Source: Anolis sagrei (Eukaryota; Chordata; Lepidosauria; Squamata; Anolidae). Taken from it: a stretch of DNA of 64,000 bases. How positions within the stretch are numbered: the stretch's first letter is position 1; each line of letters opens with the position of its first letter. The DNA is taken from the NCBI RefSeq assembly GCF_037176765.1, contig NC_090025.1:143092758-143156757 (forward strand), read 5' to 3'. Positions 1-51,529 of this stretch are shown here, one piece after another. Under the pieces are notes generated by a model. That model worked only from the letters and a program-made list of their open reading frames with translations. It made no database searches and was not told where the DNA came from. Position numbers and translations under genes: made by a program.

Positions 1-26949
<26,949 letters not shown>

Positions 26950-27155
26950 CTGTATCTTTCTAGACAATAAAAGTGTTTAATGGTGGTGTAAGAAAAGGAG
27001 GACGAGAGTCTTTGAATTCAACTTCCAAAGTGTGAAATGGAAATGTTTTAATGATGTTACAATACATTCACGCTAGTATCTTGAAATTTTGTATATGTAA
27101 AGTGACAACAGATTAAAATGTATTTTTCTCAATAAAATTGCAAATGGACTGGTTT
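26950..27155 (+). terminator. NUP107: NUP107 3' UTR with two poly(A) signals
   Basis: A short 3' UTR after the TAA. A first AATAAA occurs at 26966-26971, only 17 bases after the stop, and a second at 27131-27136. The distal signal, followed within about 20 bases by a T-rich stretch, is the likelier main site. The cleavage point is inferred. Confidence 0.7.
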
Positions 27156-27305
27156 AATTTATATGAACATTTATGGATATGAACGGAGTCGTTTCAAATT
27201 AAATAGCCTTAATTGCCGGACTGTGTGGTTGGACCGAGATTCGCCAGCACAGATATAGGCCAATGCACTACTATGATGAACAAAACACTCTAGCTAAAAC
27301 ACTTC

Positions 27306-27700
27306 TGAGCATTGGGTTGTTGTAGTTTTTCGGGCTGCATGGCAATGTTCCAGAAGCATTCTCTCCTGACATTTCGCCTGCATCTATGACAGGCATCCTC
27401 AGAGGTTGTGAGGTCTGTTGGAAACCAGGAAAATTGGATTGATACATCTATGGAAAGTCCAGGGTGGGAGAAAGAACTATTGTCTGTTTGAGGTAGATGT
27501 GAATGCTTTAATTGGCCACCTTGATTAGCATTTGAAGGCCTGACAGTTTATAGATGTGGCTTATTCCTGCCTGGGGGGGATCCTTTGTTGAGAGGTGATT
27601 AGTTGTTCCTGATTGTTTCTTGTCTGGAGTTCCCCTGTGTTTGAGTTTTGTTCTTTATTTACTGCTATAATTTTAGAGGTTTCTTTTAATACTGGCAGCC
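27306..27700 (-). mobile_element. PLE 3' terminal-repeat fragment, downstream of NUP107
   Basis: The complement matches the 3' UTR of the PLE at 36704-40649. It holds a hammerhead-like core (complement of 27368-27402: CTGAGGA ... GAAATGTC), the CCACCCTGGAC block and the CAGTATTAAAAG segment that follows the GIY-YIG region. Only terminal-repeat sequence is present. Confidence 0.8.
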
Positions 27701-28374
27701 AGATTTCTGAGCATTGTTATATCTTTTTATATGGTACAGTACTTGGGAACTTATTTGGGTGTTTATTTTAGGTTCTCCCCAGGATGGACTCTTGCCTTTT
27801 GCCACTCTTCTCAGAGAATGAGATGGTTCCTTTCTTGGTAAGAGTTAATTTTGTCCCAGAAAAAAGGAACCAACTCCTCTGAGTAGAGTGGCAAAAGCCT
27901 TTTGAAGGTGATGGTCAAGTGTGGTGTAATGTAAAATCACGCGTAGTTCACTTTTTTTCAGTCCACACACTCTTGCCAGAGAAAGAAAATATGCCATGCA
28001 GATGAACAGTAAATAATAAGTAGTTTACTCTTTGTAATGCAGAACATCATTGATCCGTTGCATCAACTCACATAATGTCCTTTTAGAGAGATTTAAAATG
28101 GTGTTTCTTTGTCCAGGTGGATAAACTCCTTCAGCAGCTCATGAAGTGAGAGCACACTCCAAGCTCTGTCTCTCTCTGCTTTTCTTTTCTAAACTATCTC
28201 TCTCTGCACCTGCATAGCTCAAGCCTGAACAAAAATGTAATAGTATCCAAAAGTCCCAGGAGCACACTCTAAACTGTCTCTCCCTGCTTCTCTGTAAGCA
28301 CCTGCACAGAGCCAAAACTCCCAGACTTAGCTAACTCAATGGATGTAGCCCAACATCCACATGCACAATGGAGG
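27700..28374. other. Intergenic DNA between NUP107 and SLC35E3
   Basis: No gene or clear repeat boundary. A partly inverted pair occurs near 27781-27895 (CTTGCCTTTTGCCACTCTTCTC against GAGTAGAGTGGCAAAAGCC), suggesting a decayed foldback element. The stretch TCTAAACT..TCTCTCTGC recurs at about 28188 and 28268. Confidence 0.4.
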
Positions 28375-28580
28375 ACCAAGAGCAGGAGGAGGAAGGCTCC
28401 CCACACGCAATACAGGCAGTCCCCGAGTTGCAAACACCCGGAAGAGTCATCATGCAGAAAGGGGGTCTCTTGCTGAAGCTTTCTCACCAATCCAGGCACA
28501 TACTCCGACTTACGTACAAACCCGATTGTTTGTAACTTGGGGTCTGCCAGTACTAGCCTTCCAGGTCTTTTGGGAGCTTC
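28375..28580 (+). repeat. Interspersed repeat copy A, upstream of SLC35E3
   Basis: About 200 bp starting at GAAGGCTCCCCACACGCAA and running through GCAGTCCCCGAGTTGC, CTCCGACTTACGTAC and CCAGTACTAGCC to CTTTTGGGAGCTTCAA. A second copy in the same orientation lies at 29497-29693, so SLC35E3 exon 1 is bracketed by the pair. Confidence 0.8.
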
Positions 28581-28697
28581 AAGTGGCCTAAGAACATTTA
28601 ATAGAATACCAAGTCTGGAAACTTTGTTTGTTTTAATGCAATACAACTGTTTTGGTTTGCTCCTGACACGATCAATGAATGGCCCGGCATTGTCCAA

Positions 28698-28834
28698 GGT
28701 TTGCATGTTTTCGAATTGCTAGGTTGGCAGAAGCTGGGGCTGATAGCAGGAGCTCCAGGGATTCGAACCTGCCACCTATCGGTCAACAAGTTTAGCAGCC
28801 TAGCGGTTTAACCCACTGCGCCACCGGGGTCCCT
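28698..28834 (-). mobile_element. Truncated tRNA-headed SINE (Sauria-type), minus strand
   Basis: The complement starts GGGACCCCGGTGGCGCAGTG (A box), passes a GGTTCGAATCCC B box, and stops after the TTCGAAAACATGCAAA segment. It lacks the BovB-type tail seen in the longer copy at 31010-31340. It ends exactly where the non-repetitive 5' flank of SLC35E3 begins. Confidence 0.8.
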
Positions 28835-28878
28835 TGGTATGCAAATTAGAGCGCGTGGAGTTTGGAGAGTTGCTGCTG

Positions 28879-42171
<13,293 letters not shown>

Positions 42172-43328
42172 ATCATGTACTGATGTGGATGATGAATGGA
42201 TTCTTTTATTATGCACTGACTGTAAAACAAGCAAAGAAGTTCGATTAAGAAGTAGATCCATCCGGTTGATAATAAGGTACTGCAAAATTTGTTCTCTCTA
42301 GAAGGAATCGGGCACTACGTAATACTCGGCTCTTGCAGTCTTTGTCTGTGTTGTTTTCTACTATATATGAATGACTTCTTCGGTTCAAGGACTGGTCACT
42401 ATTACAGTGGCAATTTCTAAGGGAACTCTTCTATTTATACCAAATGAACTCATCAAGGCAGATGTGACGTTAATTGCCAAAGGATTTCATTCTTCTAATC
42501 ATATCAGTGTTATTGTTGTCCGACTGTGTGCTGATATTATGAAATTCAAATGAACATTGTAGCTTCTCAATATGATCAGTTATAGAAAGTCATGTTTTTC
42601 TGGTTTATCGAAAACGACTTCAGTGGGTTTGTGTGTAACATACTTAGGCATATTTGTGTTCCCCCTATTCTTGAGGGTATAATATGTATTAATTTGAGAG
42701 AAATTAAGTTTCTTTATTCATGATTCAGCAATACTCTGATATTCCTTCACTATCAGAGCTTTGCATCTTTGTCAGATTTCTAGCTTTACCGAATATTTTG
42801 TCATTCAGTGCAGGGCTGGCTCCTGTGACTTGAAATGTTTTTCTTTCTGCCCTGCTTCAGGGCTAAATAAATGGTTTATTTAAGATAGTGGGTTCCTTAG
42901 AGGATCAAAAGGATCTGTGCCGGCCCCTTACAATTGAACAGCACAGGCTTGAACAAGACTCGAATGTTTTAGGAAAACATATTATGCCTTAACTGAAATT
43001 TTAAGATGTGAAATAGATGTTAAAAAATGAAAACATGGTAGACTGTTTTTCCAAGAAGGGAAAATGTGACTTTATGCATGTGGGAGTAAAAAACTAACAG
43101 TGGGTATCTGCTTTCTAATTTCTTTTTAAGATACTTGATTCATAACGATTACTATTAGAAACCTAACGAACTATGGAAATTAGCTTGATTGCATGAAGCC
43201 TTACTATAGTCCTGGAGTGGATTACAAAACCTGGAATAAACTGGACAAATGGATTCTACCATGACTCCATTTTAAATATATACTGTTACAGCCATTCAAT
43301 GGATCCAGACCTGCAATTTAAAAAATAG
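42172..43328 (+). other. SLC35E3: SLC35E3 3' UTR (likely)
   Basis: Unique-looking sequence after the stop, free of clear repeats. Possible poly(A) signals: AATAAA at 42866-42871 and 43235-43240. Which one is used, or whether the UTR extends past the PLE scrap at 43329 to AATAAA at 45484, cannot be told from sequence. Confidence 0.55.
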
Positions 43329-43476
43329 TTGGGTTGTTGTGAGTTTTTTTTTGGGCTGTAAGGCCATATTCCAGAAGCATTCTCTCCAGGACAGAATGCT
43401 TCTGGAACATCGCCAAACAGCCTGAAAAACTCACAACAACCCAGTGATTCCAGCCATGAAAGCCTTTAACAATACA
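43329..43476. mobile_element. PLE end fragments in inverted, head-to-head arrangement
   Basis: 43329-43386 is the complement of the PLE end (GGCCATATTCCAGAAGCATT) and 43387-43476 is the same end in plus orientation (GAATGCTTCTGGAACATCGCC, GTGATTCCAGCCATGAAAGC). The pair mimics the inverted left end of the full-length copy in miniature. Confidence 0.75.
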
Positions 43477-43836
43477 TTAAAAATAGTCATCCGATGAACT
43501 ATATAACATCTAATCAGCAATTAATTTTAGCAACAACTATTTTGTTAATATATTTAAAACAGATACAATACACATTTTCCTTACTCGGCTTTTTTGCAGC
43601 CTCACTAATATTGTCACTAAATTGCACTATAACGGTAGCAAGAAAAACGACACAGATTTTCAATTACTGGATAATTATAACTTCAGAAAGATCTGAAAAG
43701 CATGATTTACCTCTGAAACAAGTTGTAATAATTGCCTTGCACTTTGTTCTGCTCGATAATTTTTTTTTCTGAAAGGAAAAGTGTAGTAGCTACTGTTTGT
43801 GAGGGTGCGATGTGAAATTGACTCATGGATCTATAT

Positions 43837-43936
43837 CAGGCATGGGCAAACTTTGGTCCTTCCTACCAGTAGGCCGTTAGGAATGGTGGGAGTTGAAGTC
43901 CAAAACACCTGGAGGAACAAAGTTTGCCCGTGCCTG
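43837..43936. mobile_element. hAT-like MITE with perfect 8-bp target duplication
   Basis: ATCTATAT on both sides (43829-43836 and 43937-43944); termini CAGGCATGGGCAAACTTTGG and CAAAGTTTGCCCGTGCCTG. Only 100 bases long. Confidence 0.88.
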
Positions 43937-44164
43937 ATCTATATCCTCCTGACAACTAGCAGTTGAATACCTAGGGAAAACATAGGAAATAATAAAGAAC
44001 TGTGTTCTTTTGCTGTATTATATATTCATGCTTGACAGAAGCTCTCAAAGCTTCAAATATAAAACTGAAATATGAAATATAAAGAGACATACAACCCTTG
44101 TCAAATTGGCAGCCAACCACCAGCACAAGAAGACATTTTTCACATTTTTCATGGCCCTAGATCA

Positions 44165-44256
44165 GGCACGGGCAAACTTGGACCCTCCAGGCTGTTAGGA
44201 ATTGTAGGAGTTGAAGTCCAAAACACCTGGAGGGCCCAAGTTTGCTCATGTCTGCC
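44165..44256. mobile_element. hAT-like MITE, short
   Basis: Termini CAGGCACGGGCAAACTTGG and AAGTTTGCTCATGTCTG; the flanks CCCTAGAT and CCCTAGCT match at 7 of 8 bases. Confidence 0.78.
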
Positions 44257-44259
44257 CTA

Positions 44260-45750
44260 GCTGGTTTCTCAACCAGGCTGAGGAAAAATCACCTCGCAAT
44301 TATATTGATCTAAGTAGATTGTACCCCATATAATTATGGTCATTGTACATTCAGAGAGCAATTAGCTTTGGAAGGTGTGTAACTTTTGCCTTAGAAGCTG
44401 AGCCATTCATTTGATGATCAAACTGGGACAATGGCACTTAGAGGCTTTGTTTTTGAAAAACAGAACGTAATGTACTGTCTATATTCTGCTGTACTTTGGT
44501 CCCTATGGTTTGAGGGAAGTGTGCTCCGAGTATGAACAAATAACTAAATCCTGCACCTTCTGTAAAACTGATTGGATTCTTCTCTCTTCCAACACGATGT
44601 TTCTTAAGAACTATGATCCAACTTTCCCATTCCAAATGCTTTCAGGGATTTGAACTGTACAGTATAGGGGGGAAAGGCTCAGAAAGGTAATTTCTACAAT
44701 ACAGTAGACATTCAGTTTGCTTATTATTCAAGTCTGTATTGTGTCCAAAGCCAAATCTCTTCATTAACGTACTTGTATACATTTCAAGTGGATTTTTATC
44801 AGTATTATGGTATTTTGAGCATTTCCTCATATTCACAACTTTGTTTCAAAAACCAGAATTGTTTAAATACATTTCAGATATCTCTGAGTAGACTGAAACA
44901 ACCATTGTGCAAATATGTTCAAAGCAGATGCAGATTGCTTCAGTGTGCATTGAAAAAACAAAATGGACATCTTTTGTGCTATGCACAAACTTTTTGAAAT
45001 ATAAATACAACATGAAGATCTGTTTAATTAATAACAAAATTAATTCAGATTCTTGCACAAAGACACAAACCTCTAGTTATTTTACATAAAACAGCTATAG
45101 CTTTTCTGCTTATCAGCCCTGTGTTTGTAAAGGTAACAGAGACAAATACACTACTGTTTGTTTCTTCAGATTACACTCAGTATATTTCTTTTTCCCTTCT
45201 GAAATGCTTCCAGATACAAGTGAGAACAGTGAAATCTCTTTATCATACCCAGCTGTGTCAGTTTGCGATTGTAAGCTGTTATTGTAAATATACTGTATAG
45301 TAACGATGTACAGAATACGAATAGAATGCTGTAAGTTACAGTCTGCACTGGTTGAAGTTGTGAATGAAATACACAAACTTAATTTAAGAATTTCCTCCCC
45401 AGATATAAGGATCGTTTAATAAGCAGAATCAATGAAGGTGGGATTTTTTAATTAAAAAATCAGAAATATTGTTTTTACTTATGAATAAAATCATTCTTAA
45501 TACAAAATGTCTGTATGGCCTCTCTCCGAAGCAGCACTTTGTCTTACTAAATATTGCTTTATTATCAGATGTGTTTGCGTGTGTGTGTGTTTTTAAAGAG
45601 GAGCGTTATTAATGGTTGGCATATATGCAATACAAAACCAAAGTTGCATGTGCTTTGTTCTGAATGTGCTTCTGCATGTTAAAGGTCAAGGCTTGAACTT
45701 TAAGCCTTCCCCCCTCCCCCCAAGCCACCAGACGTTGCTCTTCACCTCTC
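44260..45750. other. Intergenic stretch without recognised genes or repeats
   Basis: AT-rich. Only short open frames, none with a family resemblance. A poly(A) signal AATAAA at 45484-45489 could end a long SLC35E3 3' UTR. A short GT run lies at about 45575-45590. Confidence 0.4.
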
Positions 45751-45754
45751 AAGT

Positions 45755-45945
45755 GACTGTGAGAGCTGTTCAGCAGTGGAACTCTGCCCAGGAGTGTGGT
45801 GGAGGCTCCTTCTTTGGAGGCTTTTAAGCAGAGGATGGATGGCCATCTGTCAGGGTGCTTTGAATGCGATTTTCCTGCTTCTTGGCATGGGGTTGGACTG
45901 GATGGCCCACAAGGTCTCTTCAAACTCTATGATCCTATGATTCAT
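45755..45945 (+). mobile_element. CR1 LINE 3' end
   Basis: GAGAGCTGTTCAGCAGTGGA, AGTGTGGTGGAGGCTCC, GGATGGCCATCTGTCAGGGT, GGGGTTGGACTGGATGGC and a final TCCTATGATTC. Same subfamily as the intron 1 minisatellite of SLC35E3. Confidence 0.85.
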
Positions 45946-45989
45946 ATGCTCATTTTGCCCAGGCAACACTCTTTTCCCAAATATATAAA

Positions 45990-46365
45990 GGCTGTTTTTC
46001 TAGGCTATTTGACTGATCACATCACCTCCTGCTCGCGGTCCCACCCCATCTCAAGTACATTTGGTGGGAACGAGAGAGAAGGCCTTCTTCGTGATCGCCC
46101 CCACCTCTGGAACTCCCTCCTCTCCTTCAAAAAACAACTAAAAAGTTACTTTTCTCATTAGGAGGAGAATTAGATGATGAGAGACCACTACCAGATCTCA
46201 GATTGAAAACTATTTGTATTTTGGGCTTCGTTAGACCATGTTAGCCCCAGTTAACATCACTGGCCACAAAACCAACCCATACACCTGAGCAAACATTCGT
46301 TGGCTCTTGTAAATTAATATGGAATGTTGGAAGTTTTATATTTAGATTTTATGTCACATACAATT
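45990..46365 (+). mobile_element. L2-type LINE 3' region, degraded
   Basis: The end of the ORF is recognisable (GTGGGAACGAGAGAGAAGGCC, CTGGAACTCCCTCC) followed by a diverged 3' UTR. Confidence 0.55.
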
Positions 46366-46369
46366 TTTA

Positions 46370-47104
46370 CCGCATAGGGAAGCTGATTAGGAAACACAAC
46401 ATACAAACTATCTACAGACCCACCAAGAAAATCCAACAAATGCTACGTTCAGCAAAGGACAAGAGGGATCCTCTCACTTCTGCAGGAGTCTACCGTGTAC
46501 CATGCAGCTGTGGACAAGTCTACATAGGAACCACCAAACGCAGCATCCAAACACGAATCAAGGAACATGAAAGGCACTGCAAACTACTTCAGAGAAATCA
46601 GCCATAGCAGAGCACCTGATGAACCAACCAGGACATATTATTTGAGAACACAGAAATGCTGGGCCACTCTAACAATCACCATGTCAGACGACACAGAGAA
46701 GCTATTGAAATCCACAAGCATGTGGACAATTTCAACAGAAAGGAGGAAACCATGAAAATTAACAAACTGTGGCTACCAGTATTAAAAAACTCTAAAATTA
46801 CAACAGCAAAACAACAGAGAGGAAACAAACAAGGACAGCTAATCACCTCTCAATAAAAGATTGCACCAGGCACTGTCAGACCATCAAATGCTAATCAAGG
46901 TAGTCAGTTGAAACATTCACACCTAGCTCCAACAGACAAGAGTCCTTTGTCCCACCCTGGTCATTCTACAGATATACAAACCCTTTTTCCTAGTTCCAAC
47001 AGACCTCACTACCTCTGAGGATGCTTGCCATAGATGCAGGCGAAACGTCAGGAGAGAATGTCTCTAGAACATGGACATATAGCCCAAAAAACCCTACAAC
47101 AACC
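46370..47104 (+). mobile_element. PLE 3' part: degraded GIY-YIG region and terminal repeat
   Basis: Starts in the nuclease linker, keeps the region coding VYRVPCSCGQVYIGTTKRS, the 3' UTR blocks and a hammerhead-like motif (47015-47049 with the intact ACGT), and ends ...CCTACAACAACCC before an (ATT)n run at 47105-47137. The coding part is broken in a few places. Relatively well preserved among the fragments. Confidence 0.88.
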
Positions 47105-47105
47105 C

Positions 47106-47139
<34 letters not shown>

Positions 47140-47140
<1 letters not shown>

Positions 47141-48340
47141 GATTACTATTTTAAATATATAATTTAATAAATAATGCTAGTCCAGTCCCAATGACCTGAT
47201 GTTCTAGCTTTACGTAAGGAATCGTGGCAAAGCTTAATAGCCTTCCCATTTACTCATATTCCTTTTGGTATTAAAATGCATTCAGAATGGAAAAATATAA
47301 GAAATTGGATCTAGAAGAGAAGGTGACACTGACAGCATTAAAATGCTTTGGAAAATTATCAGTAACGGCCTTGATTCTTTCAAAAAAAAATATCACTAGT
47401 TGTTGGGCAGACTCAGAGGAAAGAAAAATAAACTGCTTTTGAAGAAATCCTGCCCAGAAAACCCCATGGTCAGACTACTTTAGGATTGACATAAGTCAGT
47501 CAGAAACAACTTGAAAAAGCACACAATAATTTTTAATTATGGTTTCAAAACTTGAAAAGGACACAGTTATTCATACATCTTTACAAATACTACCATCTCA
47601 GTCTTGTTCTGCTTTCATTACACAGTGTCCATAAATAGCACAGGGCAGCCATGAGCTGTTGAATCAGATCTCTGTTTTCAAGATAGAGAGGTCTCTTTCA
47701 TAATTAAAAAAAAAAGTGGCAACTTACATTCCTTCATGACTCAACACCCAGTGCAAGTGCTTCCCAAGTAGGAACCAGAAAACACACTGAAAATAATACT
47801 GTCTTTATTCCTTGCACAAATTTAAACACCTTGCATGGCTCCAGGTACACATAAACTCCTGTGAATTATCTGATGTTTTCTAATTATCTGAATTTTAGCT
47901 GGGGATGCACATTTATTGTTTTCCAGGAATAGAAATGTTAGCTCTTCTTTTCTGTTTGCTCAGGCCATTCAACTGACTTCTTTAGTTGTGGATTTTGTAA
48001 AATAAAAAAATATAGAAAGAAAAGAACAAAAGAAAAGAAAGCTACTGTGGATTGTCTGGGATAACCATAGCTGGGGAGGTTTTAAAGGTAAACTATAACG
48101 ACTTCAGTATTGTTATATATTTATACCATTTAGCACTGCTAATGCCCACAATATTCTCATTAGATAATAAGTATTTATGACCATGGGGAATGGTTTCATG
48201 TACTTCTTGATGCCTCCCTGTCTCTTTGGTACTGTGAAGTATAAAGAAAAATAACCATCCTGCCTACTACAATCTGGTACCCGTTTGATGGCATTAGATG
48301 GAGTAGAGTGATGATTTCTACTTAACAATGGTGGAAACAG
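47140..48340. other. Intergenic stretch without recognised genes or repeats
   Basis: No coding frame of note and no clear transposon ends. A-rich segments at about 48000-48040. Confidence 0.4.
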
Positions 48341-48349
48341 GATTATGAT

Positions 48350-48567
48350 TGTGTGTGTGTCAGGAGCGACTTGAGAAACTGCAAGTCGCTTCTGGTTTGA
48401 GAGAATTGGCGATCTGCAAGGACATTGCCCAGGGGATGCCTGGATGTTTGATGTTTTACCATCCTTGTGGGAGGCTTCTCTCATGTTCCCGCATGGGGAG
48501 CTGAAGCTGACAGAGGGAGCCTTGCCGGCACAAGGGTTTAATCCATTGCACCACTGGGGGCTCCTAG
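48350..48567 (-). mobile_element. tRNA-headed SINE, second type, minus strand
   Basis: The complement starts GGAGCCCCCAGTGGTGCAAT (A box) and ends AAGTCGCTCCTGACACACAC. The body carries AAGGACATTGCCCAGGGGAT and GGGAGGCTTCTCTCATGTTC on this strand. The B-box region is deleted. A relative lies at 57553-57745. Confidence 0.7.
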
Positions 48568-48846
48568 GAGTACGATGAAAAACATAAATGGGAGGAATAC
48601 GTGAGAACTCTGGCATATCCCAGCCAGACAGTATTAAGTACCCTAGAGTTTGTGGTGGTGTTTTGCCAAATGGTAAACTGGCAGTGTAATTTTGGGGCCT
48701 GGGATGGAAAAAGGTCTGACGGAAAATTGGCTGTGGTATTCTGATTGAAGAGTCAAAGACAAGATTTAGAGGAGCCCATTGAGTTATTAGATGAAGGTTT
48801 CTGTAATTCTCTTGCTTGTATGGCTGCTTCTTCCTTGATTATAAGG

Positions 48847-49167
48847 CAGTGGTTCCCAACCTTTTTTTTTTTTTTTTACCAGGAACCACTCTTCAACATT
48901 AGTACCAAAGGGTTACGAATCAGTTTTTGGACAATTTTAGATTCGGTTTGGGTTGCTGATTCAGAAAATTGCATTGGATAGACCACATCAGCTCTAGTTT
49001 CTGATATAGAACATATGCCATGGTCAGTGACAGAATAAGTGGAAGGCAGCGTGAAAGGAGTTGAAAAAATAAATCATTACATAAATAAAGAGGAAAGAGG
49101 CTCGCGGATCAGATTTTCATCCTCACAGCCCACTGGTGGTCTGTGGCCCATAGATTAAGAACCACTT
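48847..49167. mobile_element. hAT-like non-autonomous transposon with perfect 8-bp target duplication
   Basis: TTATAAGG on both sides (48839-48846, 49168-49175); termini CAGTGGTTCCCAACC and ATTAAGAACCACTT. An internal stretch (CTGATTCAGAAAATTGCAT, GGATAGACCACATCAGCTC) recurs at 5697-5740 in NUP107 intron 6, showing another partial copy there. Confidence 0.85.
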
Positions 49168-49778
49168 TTATAAGGAGTACTGAGAAGACTCTTTATAAGG
49201 ATTGCTTGGTGGAGTCTTGTATCAATTGAGAGTAAGAAGAAAGTTTCCAGTTTGAGGAGGGCTTCTGCTTGTCTTCTTTTGGCAGACAAGCAAGCCTTGG
49301 CAATGGGATCCTAAGAATTATCAGTGATTGCATTAAATAGGTCTTTGTTATCAAAAGGCAAATCCTATGCATTTGCTGGTGTCATCAGTAAGGTCTTCAG
49401 AGTGTAACCATACATGGGGTTTATTGCTGTTGTATTCGACATAACTTTTACGGTAGTATTGGAACCAACTGGACTTGGATACTGCTACAAGGCGCATGCA
49501 GGTAGGTAAGGCAGTAGAAGCTTAAAAATGTATTGCAAAGACATAGTGTGGAATGAGACCAAGAAGATAAATTGTAGATAAAGTAAGAAAGATGAGAAAT
49601 GTGAAAGTACATTTAATGCCAGAAAAGGAACTGATTCTGAAATAGTTTATAAACATACACTCGAGAGAATACAGACTATACAAATTACATGGATATGTTG
49701 TCCAATATATAACTTGCCTTAACTGTTTAGTTATTGCAGAGATTCTTTCCACCCAAAATTAAAGGCATAATTTATTGG

Positions 49779-49970
49779 TGGTTATTATGTGCCTTCAATT
49801 ATCTTCTGACTTATGAGAGTGATCCTAAGACAAACCTATCATAGATTTTTCTTGCCAAGATATGTTCAGAGGTTTGCCTTTGCTTCCTCTTGAGACAGAG
49901 TGTGTCCAGGTTCACCCAGTCAGTTTCTATGACCAAACTGAGATTTGGACCTTGGTCTCCAGAGTCATAG
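49779..49970 (-). mobile_element. tRNA-type SINE, minus strand
   Basis: Starts GGTGGTTATTATGTGCCTTC, has CTTGCCAAGATATGTTCAG, and closes with GACCTTGGTCTCCAGAGTC, as in 10613-10835. The copy stops near the tRNA-like head. Confidence 0.65.
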
Positions 49971-49974
49971 TATT

Positions 49975-50760
49975 TATTTATTTACTTACTTACTTCATTT
50001 GTTGACCGCCGTTCTCAGCCCTAGGGCGACTCACGGCGGTGTACAACATATAAAAACAGTTTACAATAGACAATATCACAACAAATCAACCTAACAATCA
50101 ATAATACCATTACACTAAATCATCCGCGCCGTCTCATTGTAGAATCATAAACCAGACTCGTTATCCATATTCCGTTCCGATCGTCATTACCAATAGTTGT
50201 AGCACTTAGTCAAACGCCTTCTCAAATAACCATGTCTTTAGACTCCTGCGGAATGCCATAAGGGAGGGCGCCTGTCTGATATCTACAGGGAGGGCGTTCC
50301 ACAGCCGGGGGGCCACCACCGAGAAGGCCCTATCTCTCGTCCCCGCGAGACGTGCCTGTGAGGCAGGCGGGATCGAGAGAAGGGCCTCCCCAGACGATCT
50401 CAAGGTCCTCGTGGGCTCATAGGCCAAGATGCGGTCAGAAAGGTATTTTGGGCCGGAACCGTTTAGGGCTTTGTAGGCCAACACCAGCACCTTGAATTGG
50501 GCCCGGTAGCAGATCGGCAGCCAGTGGAGCTGGAACAACAAGGGCGTTGTGTGCTCCCTGCGTCCCGCTCCTGTTAGTAACATGGCTGCCGCGCGCTGGA
50601 CTAGCTGAAGCTTCCGGGCCGTTTTCAAGGGCAGCCCCACGTAGAGAGCGTTGCAGTAGTCAAGGCGGGATGTGACCAGAGCGTGTACTACCGTGGCCAA
50701 GTCAGACTTCCCGAGGTACGGGCGCAATCCACTACAACATGCTGACAGCATGGGATTTGC
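49975..50760 (-). mobile_element. L2-type LINE with the end of the reverse transcriptase frame open
   Basis: The complement of 50206-50802 gives a clean frame with VTSRLDYCNALYVGLPLKT, LQLVQRAAAMLLTGAGRRE, LFQLHWLPICYRAQFKVLVL, YLSDRILAYEPTRTLRSS and RDRAFSVVAPRLWNALP, the C-terminal end of L2-clade RT. On the - strand it is followed by the 3' UTR and a TAAA-type tail at 49975-50000. CpG content and an unbroken frame suggest a fairly young copy, 5'-truncated. Confidence 0.85.
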
Positions 50761-50829
50761 TAACTGAGAAATGAAAAGCAGAAGTATGCAAGTCATCACC
50801 ACCTGATTTCAAGTCATGAGAAGAAAATT

Positions 50830-51400
50830 ATAAAGAGGTTTTAAATATTTTTTTTTATTTTTCTTACGCATCTTCATTTGTATATAATGGCTAGTGCATT
50901 GCTCACACAGATGTGAATATGGAAATCAATGTAAATACTGCCTGAAGACCTGTTACAATTTTTGGTATTGGCTTTTATGCAATGATATCAGTGTCTGCGC
51001 TGGGTTTTATTACTTTTCCCCTCTTTAAAACTATATCACAATTTAATTAAATAGACTTGTACATTTATAGTCAAAACTATGTCTTGCTGAGTGCAGTGAT
51101 CATATTCCAAGGAAACTGGCTCACATATTTTATTAAACTGGTAATAAATGATCAAGCCTTCATAAATGTACAAGTTAAACTGGCTGAATTGGTCATGTTA
51201 AAGGCACATTTTAAATGAAAGTTAGAGGCCAATTTATTTTGTTTTCTGTGGCTGTTTGGGTCTAAAATGCTGTTATAACATAATTAAATAAAATAGTTAG
51301 TGTACCTTTTTAACAACAAATAGTATTTTATCTTTCTTGAATTGCCAGTTCTCTAGTTCTTCAATATCTGATGGTATTTTGAAAAGATTATCACATACAC
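50830..51400. other. Intergenic stretch without recognised features
   Basis: AT-rich, with no open frame or repeat that I can name. Confidence 0.4.
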
Positions 51401-51406
51401 ATTTAT

Positions 51407-51520
51407 AACCAGAGGCTGGATGGTCATCTGTCAAGAATGTTTTGATTGTGTGTTCCTGCATGGCAAGGGGTTGGACTGAATGGCCCTTGTGGTCTCTTCC
51501 AACTCCATGATTCCATATAC
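51407..51520 (+). mobile_element. CR1 LINE 3' end
   Basis: AGAGGCTGGATGGTCATCTG, GGGGTTGGACTGAATGGCCC, TCTTCCAACTCCATGATTCC. Diverged. Confidence 0.8.
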
Positions 51521-51529
51521 ATACAGTAT

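Noticed and set aside
50206-50802. A 198-codon frame on the minus strand as a host gene
   Set aside because: It is the C-terminal end of an L2-clade reverse transcriptase followed by the LINE 3' end.
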